Assembly (NCBI RefSeq): GCF_910592395.1
Contig: NC_088312.1
Span: 8,680,001 to 8,744,000, forward strand
Direction of reading: 5' to 3'
Origin: Lineus longissimus
Taxonomy: Eukaryota; Nemertea; Pilidiophora; Heteronemertea; Lineidae
DNA length: 64,000 bases
The notes below the pieces were generated by a model. It was not told the origin of the DNA. It saw only the letters and a list, made by a program, of their open reading frames with translations, and did not search any database. Position 1 is the stretch's first letter, and the number at the start of each line of letters is the position of its first letter. Made by a program: the position numbers and the translations under genes. Below are positions 24,601-39,600 of this stretch, piece after piece.

Positions 24601-27600
24601 GTCCCTGGAGGAATCCGTCATGGCACAGGTAGGTTGACAAAAACAATAACAAGAACGTTATATGACGTCTGCTTTTATATTATTTCATTACACCTCCTCC
24701 TGCTCTGTCTTAAACTGTACTTTGGCCTCATAATATTTTCAATGGTTTACTTTTTTGTTTGCAGGGCAATGTTGAAGTGTGGCTCGGAGATCTGTTGCGG
24801 ATTTCCAGGAAGTCAATCCATGGCGTCATAAGAACAGCTTCCATCGCCATCACTGACCCATCATTCAAACTGATCGAGTTTGAGAACATGTTCCCTGCAC
24901 AAGTCGGGTTACTTGGTATTCAGATGTTGTGGACGCGTGATTCGGAAGAGGCTCTAGCAAATGCTCGAGTTGACAAGAAGGCTATGCAAGCAACGAATCA
25001 GAAGTTCTTGGACATCTTGAACGAGTTGATTGACACGACGACTACTGACCTGACAAAGATTGAGAGGACGAAGTACGAGACTCTTGTCACTATCCACGTC
25101 CATCAGAGGGATATCTTTGATGATTTGGTATGTAATTCTGCTTGTTTATTAATATTAGTTTCACCATTGACTATGATAGTAAGAATCTGGTTTATGCATG
25201 TAACTACTTCTGTGTGTGAAAATTCTTTTACTGTGCTTTTGTTAAGGTATGTTTACGCTCTTGTAGGTGAGGATGCACATCAAGTCAGTGAATGACTTTG
25301 AGTGGCTGAAACAGTCCCGATGCTACTTCAAAGAGGATACAGACACGTGCGTCATCTCCATCACAGATGTGGACTTCCTCTACCAGAATGAGTTCCTGGG
25401 TTGTACTGAACGTCTCGTCATTACACCACTTACTGATAGGTAGGTCATGCTCATAGTTCTATCTAGGGGAGAATTCATTCTCTCGTAGCAGACTGGTGCA
25501 CAACAGTTGTGGACATTCTGTTACATTCTATTAAGTTTTTTGTGCTGATACTGTTCCTAATACCACCTTTCTTCTCATCATCAGGTGTTACATCACGCTT
25601 GCACAAGCCCTTGGTATGTCCCTTGGCGGTGCCCCAGCCGGGCCTGCTGGTACAGGGAAGACAGAGACAACCAAAGACATGGGTCGTTGTCTTGGCAAAT
25701 ATGTTGTTGTTTTCAACTGCTCTGATCAGATGGATTACAGAGGCCTTGGTCGTATCTACAAAGGTAAGGTTCTGAAATTCATTCGATATACTTCGGTCTT
25801 CACTTGTAATTTTTGTGCCAGTCGGAAACAGGAAATGAAAGTTCCTTCCAGAAATTTTCTCAAATTATTGCAATGACTCTTTCTCCCTTCAGGTCTTGCC
25901 CAGTCCGGTTCATGGGGTTGCTTTGATGAGTTCAATCGTATCGAGCTGCCTGTGCTGTCTGTGGCCGCCCAGCAGATCGCTATCATTCTCGTGTGTAAGA
26001 AGGAGAGGAAGAGCTCATTCATCTTCACTGATGGTGATAACGTCGACATGGATCCAGAGTTTGGCCTCTTCTTGACCATGGTGAGCAGCTGGACATACTT
26101 GCAGTTTCGAGAAGTTTCTAAATGAACAGCTGAAGTCCAAGTGGAACTGGCTGAGTCCCGATGCCACAACCTTTCCTGGAGTTGACGGTTTTTCACTGAG
26201 CCAGCATGCTTCCCAACGCCATTTGAAAGTTGCCAAAGAAGCCTTCTCTCTATTTCAATCCCTATTATCCTTTCTCATCTTTATTACAGAACCCTGGTTA
26301 TGCCGGTCGTCAAGAGTTGCCAGAGAATCTCAAAATCAACTTCCGTACTGTTGCTATGATGGTGCCAGACAGGCAGATCATCATTCGTGTCAAGCTTGCC
26401 GCTTGTGGTTTCCAAAATAACGTACCACTCTCGAAGAAGTTCTACACGCTGTACAAACTCTGTGAGGAACAGTTGACCAAGCAGGTCCATTATGATTTTG
26501 GTCTGCGTAACATCTTGTCTGTACTACGTACCCTTGGGGCATTCAAGCGTGCCAACCCACAAGACAGTGAAAATGTGACAGTGATGAGGGTCCTCCGAGA
26601 CATGAACTTGTCCAAGTTGGTAAGCAATTATTTTTTTCTTTCTTTATTATAATTTTCCTTTTCTTTCTTTGTTTAAGGAATTGAACCCGAGGCGGAGGAC
26701 CTTGGTTGAGTTACCAAGACACTCGAGGGTGGAGCTAAAATACAGTCCAAACCCGAGCCGACAGGCGAGGGTTTGGACGAAATTTTAGCTCCACCCGAGA
26801 GTGTCTTGGTAACTCAACCAAGGTCCGAAGCCGAGGGTTCAATTTCTATTCTAAAATACCTCAAACTTAAAAAGATAGGCCACGAAATAACTTGAATATG
26901 TGCGAATTTGGCAAATTCCATCCATCGCCTGCCCGGAGCGCCGGTAGCGCCGTTGTTTACATTATGTTACGGCAGCCCGTATAGGAAGTCCGGATCGGCT
27001 CGCTCAAGTGACGCTAAAATCCGCGCAAATGGGCTATTTGGAGCGTTTTTCTCAGCAAATATGTGTAGTGCTCATTAAAAAACTTAGGGTGGTTGATGCT
27101 TCCTTGGCTGATTTGTGTTTGAAGCAGTGTTTTGAGAGCCTCAAACTTCTGAAGTGAGCTGTGTGCATGGTTCCACATTTTAGTGCAACCCGAGGGAACT
27201 TTGGTAGAGCATCTTGGTTGCGTGTCCAAAACACTCCACTCTCAGAACGAGGCTTATGCATTTTCCATTTAAAAGTTGACTTTACGGTACCAAGGTATTT
27301 TAGAATATAATTCTCTCGACTCTTCCAGTTTGCTTTAAATATACTGATTGCAATTTCCTCTTGCTTTCCAGGTTGATGAAGATGAACCTCTGTTTTTATC
27401 CCTGATTGATGATTTGTTCCCTGGTATCCAGCTGGACAAGGCTGGGTATCCAGACATCGAAGGCGCTATTGCAAACCAGGTAAGTCAAATCGCTTGAATA
27501 TTGTCAAGGTCAGAGGTTAAAAGAGAGATGGTTTTTCCCTAGTAATCACTGCAGTGCATAAAAATAACAGCGATTGATCTTCAATAGTTGGGCCCTATCT

Positions 27601-30600
27601 TTATATCTTTCTCTCCTGTGCAACAGATGAGTTAACTTTCAGATTTGAATAGTTTGGAACTGATCTTATCATATCTTCAGGTTGCTAACTCAGGAGATTT
27701 GGTTCACCATGCTCCATGGGTGTTGAAACTCATCCAGCTCTACGAGACCCAGCGTGTTCGTCACGGTATGATGGCACTAGGACCCAGCGGCTCCGGCAAG
27801 ACCAAGTGTATCAACGTTCTCATGAAGGCCATGTCGGACTGTGGCGCCCCCCACAGAGAGATGAGAATGAACCCAAAAGCCATCACGGCACCTCAGATGT
27901 TCGGACGGCTTGATGTTGCAACGAATGATTGGACCGATGGTATCTTCTCAACACTCTGGAGGCGCACACACAAGGCAAAGAAGGGTGAACACATCTGGTT
28001 GTTACTTGATGGGCCTGTTGACGCCATCTGGATTGAGAACTTGAACTCTGTCCTCGACGACAACAAGACTTTGACCTTGGCCAATGGTGATCGTATCCCC
28101 ATGGCACCTGCTACTAAGATCATATTTGAAGTACACAACATCGACAACGCCTCGCCGGCTACTGTGTCTAGAAACGGTATGGTGTTCATCAGCAGCTCCG
28201 CTCTTGACTGGAAGCCAATCCTTAAAGGTAAGATAGCCAAACCCAAAGTTGTAACTTTTCTGTTGTGACTGTGAAAGCTGTTCGTTTTGGTTGGCAAGTT
28301 TCCCTCTTTCCTGGTCACCCTGAACTCTAGCTTCCTTGATTCAAACCGTCTTCTCCTTTTGCGGTCTACTTGGATCCCCTTCTAGGGCCTCTTATATTTG
28401 GTGACAACCAGAATTTGGAAATAATGTTTCAAGAAACAATCATTCTGGCTTTGAGCTCTCACGTTCTCTCTTGAGCCCAAGATCTGATCATTTATTGGGT
28501 TTTTTCCAGGGTGGTTGCTGAAGCAAAATGCAAGTCTCCAAGACACAATCTACAATTTGTTTGAACACTTTGGCGACATCCATGCTTACATCATACAAAG
28601 CCTGAACCCCAAAATGGAGATCCTGGAGTGTAACTACATCCGCCAGGCCATGGATCTTATGGATGGACTCCTGCCACCTGGTGACGAGTCTAAGAATATG
28701 AGCAAGGAACATGTCGGCAAGCTGACCGTGTTTGCGATGATGTGGTCTCTTGGTTCTTTACTTGAGTTAGAGGACAGGAAAAAGGTAGGCCACTCGACAG
28801 TAAAACTTCTCTATAAGGACACCCTTGGGGCTGACAAGGGCTGTCCTTATTACGAAAGTGCCCTGAATACTGAGGACAAATTGTATAGAAGCGAACAATT
28901 TGGGACCAAAATCACTGTATCTTCACTGTGGACGTTTTGTTTAGGTAAAATCGTACAATATTTGACGACTTTACTTTCTTCTTCTCTTGTTGTAGCTTGA
29001 AGACTTCATGACAAAGTTCAGCCTTGACCTCCCTCCAACTGAAGGCGATGACACCATCTTTGAATACGTCGTCAACGACAAAGGAAAGTGGGAGCACTGG
29101 AGGGAACGGGTAAGTCAGAGGTCAAGTCCGAGTCTTAGGTCACCTGTGCTACGGGGTTCGATTTCTGTTAGTGTCAGACTTTTTCCTTGATTGACCAACA
29201 ACTTTTGATGAAATTTCTTTTATATAGAAAGAAGGCTTAGACACAGTGAAGAGCTGAGAGCGCTAGATTTACTGCTCTGTTACAAGAATAGTTTTTCGAG
29301 TTTTGATTAATGTTTCCACATAATTTTTTTCAGCTCTCTGTGAGTCTTAGACTTAGATAATCTCTCGCATGCTTTGTACTCTCTCCAATTTTGCATGTTT
29401 AAACAACCCTGAATCGAAACATCTTTAAAAAGTGAACTCTTTACACCTTTGAATTGTCACTTAGTTGTTTGTCTTTGATTATCTCAAAATTTGAGAAGTG
29501 TGAGTTTTAGTGTGGAATCACAGATCACAAGAAAAGCACAATTCTGTATTCATCCCTTGCATGCTGGATTTATCAGGGATCCAATGAGCCTACTCTAAAA
29601 TTCTGCAGTCCCCTTTTTCCTGTATGGAGGCATACATGATCCATGAATAGTAACCCATTTTGGAAACTTCCAATATAATAACCACTGCTCTGCTCCTAGG
29701 TCTGGTTGGCCATGTACCTTGTATGTACCTTGGAGATAGTTGTTATAGGTCAAAACAAGCCATGTAGGCTCAGCACTCTAACTTTGTCTTTGTCTTTATT
29801 TTTCAGGTGCCTGAGTATCTTTACCCCAGTGACTCTACGCCTGAATACAGTTCTATCCTGGTCCCCAATGTAGACAATGTCAGGACAGACTTCCTCATCA
29901 ACTGCATTGCTTCTCAGAGCAAAGCTGTGCTCCTCATTGGTGAACAGGGTACTGCCAAGACCGTCATGGTCAAAGGCTACTGCAGCAAGTACGACCCAGA
30001 GTCCCACTTGTTCAAGAGTTTCAACTTCTCCAGTGCTACCCAGCCGCTCATGTTCCAAAGAACCATTGAATCATACGTCGACAAGAGAATGGGTACAACA
30101 TACGGTCCACCTGCTGGAAGGAGGATGACGGTATTCGTTGATGACATCAACATGCCGCTGATCAACGAATGGGGTGACCAGATCACCAACGAAATCACAC
30201 GTCAAATGATGGAGATGCGCGGCTTCTACAATTTGGAGAAACCCGGCGAATTCACGAACATCATCGACATCCAGATAACAGCAGCTATGATCCATCCGGG
30301 TGGCGGCAGGAATGACATTCCTCAGCGTCTCAAGCGACACTTCTGTGTCTTCAACTGTACGCTGCCTTCAAACTCCTCTATTGATAAAGTCTTCAGAACA
30401 ATCGGCCTCGGGCACTTCTGTGCAGTAAGTATTCTTTTTTGCATTCAGCACTAAAATTCCTGTAGATTATTTCGCCTCTTGCCTCTGAAACACTTTCTCA
30501 GTAGTGCTATCTCATGGAGTATCTTTATGAATAGATATTCGTTGACAAGGAGAAAATCAGGTTCAACAAAAATTAAGGAAGTCAGCAAATCACCGTCAAT

Positions 30601-33600
30601 AACTCATACTCTTTTCTATTCTAGGAGCGAGGTTTCCAAAAAGATACCATCGATTTGATCGACCTACTTGTCCCAGCAACAAGGAAACTCTGGCAGAAGG
30701 TTAAAGTGAAGATGCTGCCGACACCTGCCAAATTCCATTACGTCTTCAACTTGAGAGATTTATCCAGGATTTGGGAGGTAGAGGATCACCACTTATTTCC
30801 GTCATTAACCTCTCAACTTAAACCAATATGGGTGTACCGTACCATTGCAAAGTTGGCCACTCTGCTGCAAAAGGCACTTATCTAGGAAGAGACAAATTAA
30901 CTGAAAATATTATGCTCTAATATACACAAATGTTTAAGGAAAGATCAATTCCAGTGTCATCTCAATTTCAGGGCATGTTGAACATCGCCTCGGATGTCGT
31001 GACAGGTACCACAGTTGTCTCAGCACTCTGGAAGCACGAATGCTATCGTGTCATCGCTGACAGATTCACAGAACATGCAGACAAGGATTGGTTTGAAAAG
31101 GCAATCACACAGGTAAATATTTCTCTTTATAATTGTGGACGAAAAAGAATTATCTAAAAAGATGTTTGCATGATCTTGGGCTCCATGGCAGAACTTTCTT
31201 GGACTGAATTGGGTTTAGTTAATACGTTCTCTCCTGATTCCAGACTATCCTTGAAGAATGTGGTGAAACCGTCATGAAAGAGACCCATGCCGAGCCCTAC
31301 TTTGTCGACTTCTTGCGAGATGCACCGGAGCCAACAGGTACAGTTATGAATATGGATAGTTCAATCACAATTAAATAATAACTTTGTAGGATAACTGTTT
31401 GCTAGACTTTCCTTCCAGTGTTGATCCTCTGCTTTGAATATCATAGACCTTGTAAAGCCAATGTATGCCGTCATTATTTGCAAAATCAGGAGATTCTAAA
31501 TTCTGACACAGGTCATGATTGTGATCGAGTTTAAATGGGCTCACAGTGTCCTGTGCTTCTTCAATCCAAATATTTCAATAACAACTGACTAGATTTCAAA
31601 TGTTCCAGTAGAGCTTCTGATACCCTATCTAATATGCTTATGCTTTTCTGCTTGTAGTTTCTAATTCCTAAGCCTCTTTCCCTTATTAAGTTGCTGAAAT
31701 TGCCGCGAAAATGGGCAAGTCCTCCCTTGCTTTGGCCGATTCAAGGTCTTATTTCTCTATGTTGCATGTTTTCTCATTCATTTCTAGATATAGATTTAGT
31801 ATTTCTAGTGCAGTTTAGTTGTTGTGAGGAATGAAACTTTTCAAAAAACCTCTGGTGCTGCTGTTGAACAGATCGAAAGCCATATGTGTTGTCGATATGT
31901 TAGTTAGCACTTCAGCATGTTTGTATGATCCTCAATTTACCAGATGGGGAAAGTCTTTTTCTTGAAAGTTTATAATGGTGTCTTTTATTCAGCATGCGTA
32001 GTGTTATGTATGTTAGTCTGTCAGTGATGTGTATTTTTGTTGATTGATGTTGTAGTTTACATCTTATGGCCCACGACACTTATTAGAAGTGTAGAAATTG
32101 GACTGACTATTCAAAGACCTTTACTGGTACATATTGAAACTTCATGCTGACTTCGATATGTCTCCATTTATACAAGGTTTGTTCAGTTCAACTGGGACTA
32201 TTATGAACAAAGTCCACAACTTCTACACAGGGTTCCGAGTCTTAAAAATGTCTCAGGTTTCGACAATTTTGCTGGCCTTGTAGGTGATAAGCGAAAAACT
32301 ATTACATTCCTTGTGTGTTTTCTTTAAACCAAGCCTTGCTGACATCTATTTGAAATACAGGAGAATCTTCGAATATTCAAAAAAATTACGAATATTGCTG
32401 TTTCTCCCTTGCAGGTGATGAGGGTGAGGATGCCGACTTCGACGCACCAAAGATTTACGAGCCGATTGAATCATTCGAGCAGCTGAGTGAGAGATTGACT
32501 AACTTCCAAGGCCAGTACAATGAAACAGTGCGCGGTGGTGCTATGGACTTAGTATTTTTCAAGGTGAGTAAAGATGCATCAGCATCAGTATCACGGCATC
32601 GTAACGCTATTGAATATTTTGGTCCTTGGTCAGAATTTGTTTCTTATTCAGTTTGTTCTTTTTCTAGGATGCCATGACCCATCTCGTGAAGATCTCCCGT
32701 ATAATCCGAACTCCTGGGGGCAATGCCCTGCTCGTCGGTGTGGGCGGCTCTGGGAAACAGTCACTGACACGATTGGCTTCATTCATTGCTGGATACAAGA
32801 GCTTCCAGATCACACTCTCGAGGTCGTACAATGTGTCCAACTTGATGGATGACCTGAAGGTGCTGTACCGCACTTCTGGGGCCGAGGGCAAGGGTATCAC
32901 GTTCATCTTCACCGATAATGAGATCAAGGATGAAGGTTTCCTTGAGTACATGAACAATGTGCTTGCAACTGGTGAGGTACGTCGTTTGATCACTGTTATC
33001 TTGAACCATCAAATGGTAACATTCACTAATGTCTGTTAGGCTTTCATCTCAATTTTATTGGAGCTTTAAGAAGATGGAAGTAAAAGAAGAAGATTACTGT
33101 TGAATTTTATTTCACTCCCAGTTAGGGATTATTGAAATCATTACCGTCCGCACTGATGTCTTATCTTCTTGCCTCTGATTCCTTCAGGTTTCTAATCTGT
33201 TTGCCCGTGACGAGATGGATGAAATCCTACAGGAATTGATTGGCGTCATGAAAAAAGAGCACCCAAGGCGGCCACCGACCAATGAGAATCTCTACGATTA
33301 CTACCTCGGTCGAGTCCGAGCAAACCTCCATGTTGTTCTCTGTTTCTCACCAGTGGGTGAGAAATTCAGGACAAGGTCCCTGAAGTTCCCTGGTCTGTTC
33401 TCTGGCTGTACAATGGATTGGTTCCAGCGATGGCCAAAGGACGCTTTGATTGCTGTCTCCAACCACTTTTTGTCCAGTTATGACATCACCTGTACAGCTA
33501 ATGTCAAACAGGCTGTGGTGAATACCATGGGAGAGTTCCAGGACTTGGTCGCTGAGCTCTGTAGCGAGTATTTCCAGAGGTTCAGGAGGCAGACTCATGT

Positions 33601-36600
33601 CACCCCCAAGTCGTATCTATCCTTCTTGGCGGGTTATAAGACGATCTATAGCGCAAAGAAGGGAGAGATTGGCCTGCTTGCAACCAGGATGAATACAGGT
33701 CTCCAGAAGCTGATTGAAGCCAGTGAATCGGTGAATGAGCTATCCAAGGAACTAGCAGTGAAGGAGAAAGAGCTTGCTGTTGCCTCTAAGAAGGCAGACT
33801 CCGTGTTACAGGATGTCACGGTCAAGGCACAGGCTGCTGAGAAGGTCAAAGCCCAAGTGCAAAAGGTCAAGGACAAAGCTCAGGAGATTGTTGACAGCAT
33901 CTCGGTAGGTACTTGACGCAAATGATCATGATTTGATAGCTAAATTTTTTAAGTTCCGTATTTTATTTCAAACAAACAAGCTTTCCCATTATGATAGAAT
34001 GGTCTGAGTCACTAAGTTTGTCACTATGTATGAAACTGACAGGCTGTTTTATTGCTTTCTAATGTTATTAACTTTTGCAGACTGTGCGGGAGGTCCATTT
34101 TGGCTTAAGTGCATGCACGTATAGGGGATTTGTGCGGACAAGCTAAATGAATGGGTTTTACTCTATTTATTGAAACTTTTATCTAGGTTGACAAAGCCTT
34201 TGCTGAAGAGAAGTTAGAGGCTGCACGTCCTGCCCTGGAAGAGGCAGAGGCTGCCCTACAGACGATCAAGCCTGCGCATATCTCCACTGGTAAGCCTGTT
34301 TTCTTCTATGCTATTGTATTTTCTTTGCTATGAAAGCAAAATTTGTCTTATTTTTGAAGTCCCAGATTTGACAATGCCACAGCCACCCTCAATGATGATG
34401 TTTTTCTCTTCCAGTGCGTAAGCTTGCCAAGCCACCACATTTGATCATGCGTATCATGGACTGTGTGCTGCTGCTCTTCCAACGTCGGTTGGAGCATGTT
34501 ACAATGGACCCTGAGCGCCCGTGCGTCAAGCCATCTTGGGGCGATGCCCTCAGGTTGATGAACAACAGCAACTTCTTGCCGGGTCTAATGAGCTTCCCGA
34601 AGGTGGGTAGCATTTAAAGTGATCTTTTCCTGCCATGCAAATCATTCCTCAAACATCTAATATATGTACTGTGTAACTCACGATATTTCAGTCTGATTTT
34701 TTATTTCTAATGTTGAATCTTTCCATCCAATCTAGGACTCCATTAATGCAGAAACTGTTGAATTGTTGACACCCTACATAACTGCAGAGGACTACACTTT
34801 GGAAACTGCCAAGAGGGTCTGTGGTGACGTTGCTGGTCTGTGCTCTTGGACAAGGGCCATGGCCTTCTTCTTTACCATCAACAAGGAGGTTTTACCATTG
34901 AAGGTAGGTTGGGGGCTCATTTCCTATTCAAGTAGGTCAAGAGCTGTGTGGGTCCCAAGAGTACTGGGCCAAAGAATACAACAGGCTGTATATATTTGGT
35001 AAGAATGTTGTAATTTTGTATTTCATCAATATGATTATCATCTTTGTACTCTTTGGAATAGTGACTGTTTGGTTTTGCAAATTTAATTTCAAAGACTCAT
35101 AATAATCTATTCCTTTGCAGGCAAACTTGGTGGTACAGGGAGCTCGTCTCGCTGCTGCCCAGTCTGATCTCGACACAGCCCAGGCTCAGCTTGATGAGAA
35201 GCAGGCCGAGCTTGATGTCGTCCAGGCACAATACGACGCTGCCATGTCCGAGAAGCAGACATTATTGGAAGACGCTGAGGCCTGCAGACGTAAGATGAAC
35301 AATGCCACAGCGCTGATCGAAGGTCTTTCCGGAGAAAGGGTCAGGTGGACAGAAGCTAGTCGATCGTTCGAATCGCAGATTCAGCGCTTGGTCGGTGATG
35401 TGTTGCTTGCTACCGGCTTCTTGTCCTACTCGGGTCCATTCAATCAAGAGTTCAGGTCCCTCATGTTGAAGAACTGGAAGAAGGAAATGATACAAAACAA
35501 GATTCCTTTCTCCGATGTAAGTATTTGTGTTTGATCTTGAAAGGACATGGTTATTAGAATATGGAGGCTTTAAAGTTGAAATAAATTTGGCCTCCACTGT
35601 CCTACTCCTAATTGATGCTAGTTTGTCACTTTGAGATACTGAATGAAACATTCTTTCCAGGATCTGAACATCGTTAGTATGTTGGTAGACAATGCCACGA
35701 TCAGTGAGTGGAATCTGCAGGGCCTTCCCAATGATGAGCTGTCCGTCCAGAACGGTCTGATCGTCACAAAGGCAACACGCTACCCACTGCTGATTGATCC
35801 GCAGAATCAGGGGAAATCGTGGATCAAGAGTAGAGAGGCCAGGAACGAGTTACAGGTATGATAGATTTTGACGCTGGTAGTGACAGAAGATATCGTTTAT
35901 GGTGTTCACAATGATTGGTACATGTAGTCTAGCCATATCCAATGATGCTTTACCCTTAGAAGCAAAAAGGCCCACTGTGTTGACGTGTTAAGGCCAGGGG
36001 CACCTGTAAAATACCCAGTGAGATATTTTACCTGCAATAGGGCTATTTATAATGATGCTGCTTCAATTTCAGGTCACATCACTGAACCACAAATACTTCA
36101 GGACACATCTTGAGGACAGTTTATCTCTTGGTCGGCCACTCCTGATTGAAGATGTAGGAGAGGAGCTCGACCCAGCCTTGGACAACGTTTTGGAGAAGAA
36201 TTTCATCAAATCTGGTTCAACATTCAAAGTGAAGGTTGGAGACAAAGAGGTTGATGTGATGACTGGTTTCATGTTGTATGTGACTACAAAACTCGCCAAC
36301 CCAGCATACACCCCCGAGATCTCGGCCAGGACGTCCATCATTGACTTCACTGTGACGATGAAGGGTCTAGAGGACCAGTTGTTGGGTATTGTCATCTTGA
36401 CTGAGAAACAGGTAAGTCCTAAACATAGAAATTGACAGTGGGTCGCTTCTGGATCAAAGCGCAATAATTATCACTTGTACACATGGTTCTGTATAGTCAT
36501 GAAATGAGATGAATCTCACATGATTAGTCATGCTGTTGGGAATTTTGAACTCATCATGGAAGTCAAACAGAGGGGTGGACACTTTACAAAACTGTCAAAT

Positions 36601-39600
36601 CAGATATTGTATCAACAAGTTGTAACTTTGCCTTTAGGAATTGGAAGCAGAACGAACGAAACTGATGGAAGAAGTGACAGCCAATAAGCGTAAAATGCAG
36701 GAGTTAGAGGACAACCTCTTGTATCGTTTGACCTCTACGGAGGGGTCATTGGTAGAGGATGAGTCACTTATTGAGGTGCTCAGAATCACCAAGGTGACTG
36801 CTGAGGATGTTCGGGAAAAACTGACTATTGCTGCAGAGACTGAGATCAAGATCAACTCGGCTCGTGAGGAATTCAGGCCTGGTATGTCATCGTTGTTGTT
36901 TCAGTTGTTGAGCTTTTACAATGACACACTCTTCTTACCTATACAGATGATGCCTCTGTCTATGTCAGCTTTCTTTTGGTGTGACATTTTCAATGTCTAC
37001 CTGTCTAAACCCAGCTAGAGATCATGCAGCAATAATTAAACATGGGCAAAATACGATAGCGTAAACCATAACATTACACAATAGAGTCATATCAATAGAC
37101 AAACCATCGAGTCATATCAATAGACAAACCATCGAGTCATATCAATAGACAAACCATCAAGTCATATCAATAGACAAACCTTCCAGTCATATCAATAGAC
37201 AAACCATCAAGTCATATCAATAGACAAACCATCGAGTCATATCAATAGACAAACCATCAAGTCATATCAATAGACAAACCATCGAGTCATATCAATAGAC
37301 AAACCATCGAGCTGTTTCATGACCTTCTTGATTTTTTTCCAGTTGCAAGCCGAGGTAGTATCATCTACTTCTTGATTGTCGAGATGAGCATGGTGAACAT
37401 CATGTACCAAACTGCCCTCAAACAGTTCCTTGGTATCTTTGACCTCTCCATGGCCAAGTCGACCAAGTCGCCGATCAACACCAAGCGTATCAACAACATC
37501 ATCGAATATCTGACGTTCCTGGCATACCAATACACCGCCCGTGGATTGTACGAAGTGGACAAGTTCCTCTTCATGATTCTTCTGACCATGAAGATTGAGC
37601 TTCAGGCTGGACGTGTCCGACACGATGAGTTCCAGGTCTTCATCAAAGGTGGCGCTGCTCTTGACCTGAATGCCGTCGAGCCCAAACCAAAGAAGTGGAT
37701 TCTGGACATGACGTGGTTGAATCTTGTTGAACTTGGCAAGCTACCACAGTTTTCTCAGATTACAGGACAAGTGGCCAGAAATGATAAGGTAATCCATCAG
37801 TGTGATTCACCCTCCCTCATTCATAGGTAAAAGAGAAAATTGACGAAATACTTTCTACTGCTGTGATGATTAAATCTGAAATGTCCAAACAGGTCTTCAT
37901 ACAGAACATAGTATGAAATGTCTGCATAATCCTAGAAGTCATTCAGTCTTGTTTTATTCTTCGATTGCAGGCGTGGAAGGGTTGGTTTGATGAAGATGCC
38001 CCAGAGGAGTGCCCCATCCCAGATGGATATTCAAACTCCTTGGATACATTCAGAAAGCTTCTCCTGATCAGGTGTTGGTGTCCTGATCGTACTCTTCCCA
38101 TGTCTCGCCTCTATGTGGCAGAAACAATGGGAGTCAGAGTAAGTATGATCATTGTTATGTTTCCTTCCACAGGGCCAAAAGCCTGCTCCTATATACTTCC
38201 ATTTTCTGGGCAATTTAGGATGGGATTAAGGTCTCCTAATTCTTACAATTAACATCATCATCATTATTCTGGCTGCATTGCCAAAATTTGGGTCTTGGCT
38301 GAGTTTTATGTTGGACAGGATCCATTTTACAGTATGTGTGTCCACTTCAGAGCAATTTTACTAGGGTTATATGGCTAAAACTTGGTGTGATGGTAGCTTT
38401 GGGCAATATGCCCAGCCTTTTTTTTCGTGATATGCATTACATTACCCGAGGTGAGCACATGGTCCATGGACCATTTCATTTTTAATTGCAGTATGCAGAG
38501 GGTGTGATCCTGAACATGGAAGCCATGTGGGAGGAGAGTGACACACGTACTCCAATGGTCTGCTTCCTCTCCATGGGCTCTGATCCAACAGACAATATCG
38601 AGCGGTTAGGAAAACAGAAGGGACTGAGTAAGTCAACAGATTTCTTCAAAAACTTGTTAGAAAGTGGATTTTTGAAAAAAAAGTTTTATTCTTCCCGTAA
38701 TTCATCAAAACATTGGGTTTTTGTGAAGGTAAAGCAAGACTTATTTTCTCCACCTCATTCCACTTGAAATGTTTGTGTTTTTTCAGAGGTTGGTTCCATC
38801 TCAATGGGCCAAGGGCAAGAGGTACACGCCCGTCGTCTGCTCCAGGTGTCCATGCAAGAAGGAAGGTGGATTCTGTTGCAGAACTGTCACTTGGGGCTCA
38901 ACTTCATGGATGAGTTGCTCGAAACGGTGCGTATCTTCAAACTTTCTCAAATCCAATTACATGTTATGTCCTTGAGTCCCTGCTATACTCATCGAGCATG
39001 TGGGCTTGAAAGTCAGTGCTGTTTCGTACTGTGAGGATGGCTTATTTGAAAATGTGAAGAATGGTATGGCGCTTTCAAAGACTGGGGTCTACCAATGTGT
39101 TGCAATGGAGAAGGTCAACATGAGAGCAATTTCTTTGAACTCAAAGTTTAGTTTTTTCCAATGATTTCATGCCCTATTGTTTCTCCTTCAGATCATCACA
39201 ACAGAACAGGTCCACGATGCCTTTAGGTGTTGGCTGACGACAGAAGAGCATCCCAGCTTCCCCATCAACTTGCTGCAGTCATGTATCAAATTCACCAACG
39301 AGCCTCCGCAGGGTGTCAAGGCTGGTCTCAAGAGGACGTATGCTCTTATATCTCAGGTAGGCAGACCTTCAATTGTCAAATGTCCGATTCCAGATGTCAT
39401 TTTGGTCTTCATGACTGCGGAGCAAAATATATGGAACTGTAACACTTTTTCTCCAGCAATCATAACATTATTGTTGTCTCTCCTCGTAGGACCAACTCGA
39501 CATCAGCAACATGCCCCAATGGAAGCCACTGCTGTATGGTGTTGCCTTCCTGCACACCACAGTCCAAGAGAGGAGGAAGTTTGGCCCAATTGGTTGGAAC

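Larger units (their letters stand above)
25585..27479 (+). other. DNAH5/DNAH8-like: Dynein AAA1 exons (residues ~2011-2279), main ATPase site
   Basis: Exons: 25585-25763, 25893-26080, 26290-26619 and 27372-27479. The Walker A motif GPAGTGKT is encoded at 25640-25663 and the Walker B CFDEFNR at about 25920. Then come the sensor-region [15 protein letters not shown] and the [18 protein letters not shown] segment. AAA1 is the site whose ATP hydrolysis drives motility, and all catalytic residues that I can identify are intact. The intron 26620-27371 carries a foldback and a terminal-inverted-repeat element. Confidence 0.96.

Noticed and set aside
31691-31745. Exon-like 55-nt segment in a dynein intron
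   Set aside because: It would enter in phase 1 and leave in phase 2, whereas the next exon needs phase 1. Its splice sites are also weak.
36069-36464. 131-codon minus-strand open frame in the AAA5 region
   Set aside because: It is a shadow of a highly conserved dynein exon.
37084-37308. CRISPR-like appearance of the 25 bp array
   Set aside because: Units are directly abutting with no spacers, and the context is a eukaryotic intron; it is a minisatellite.
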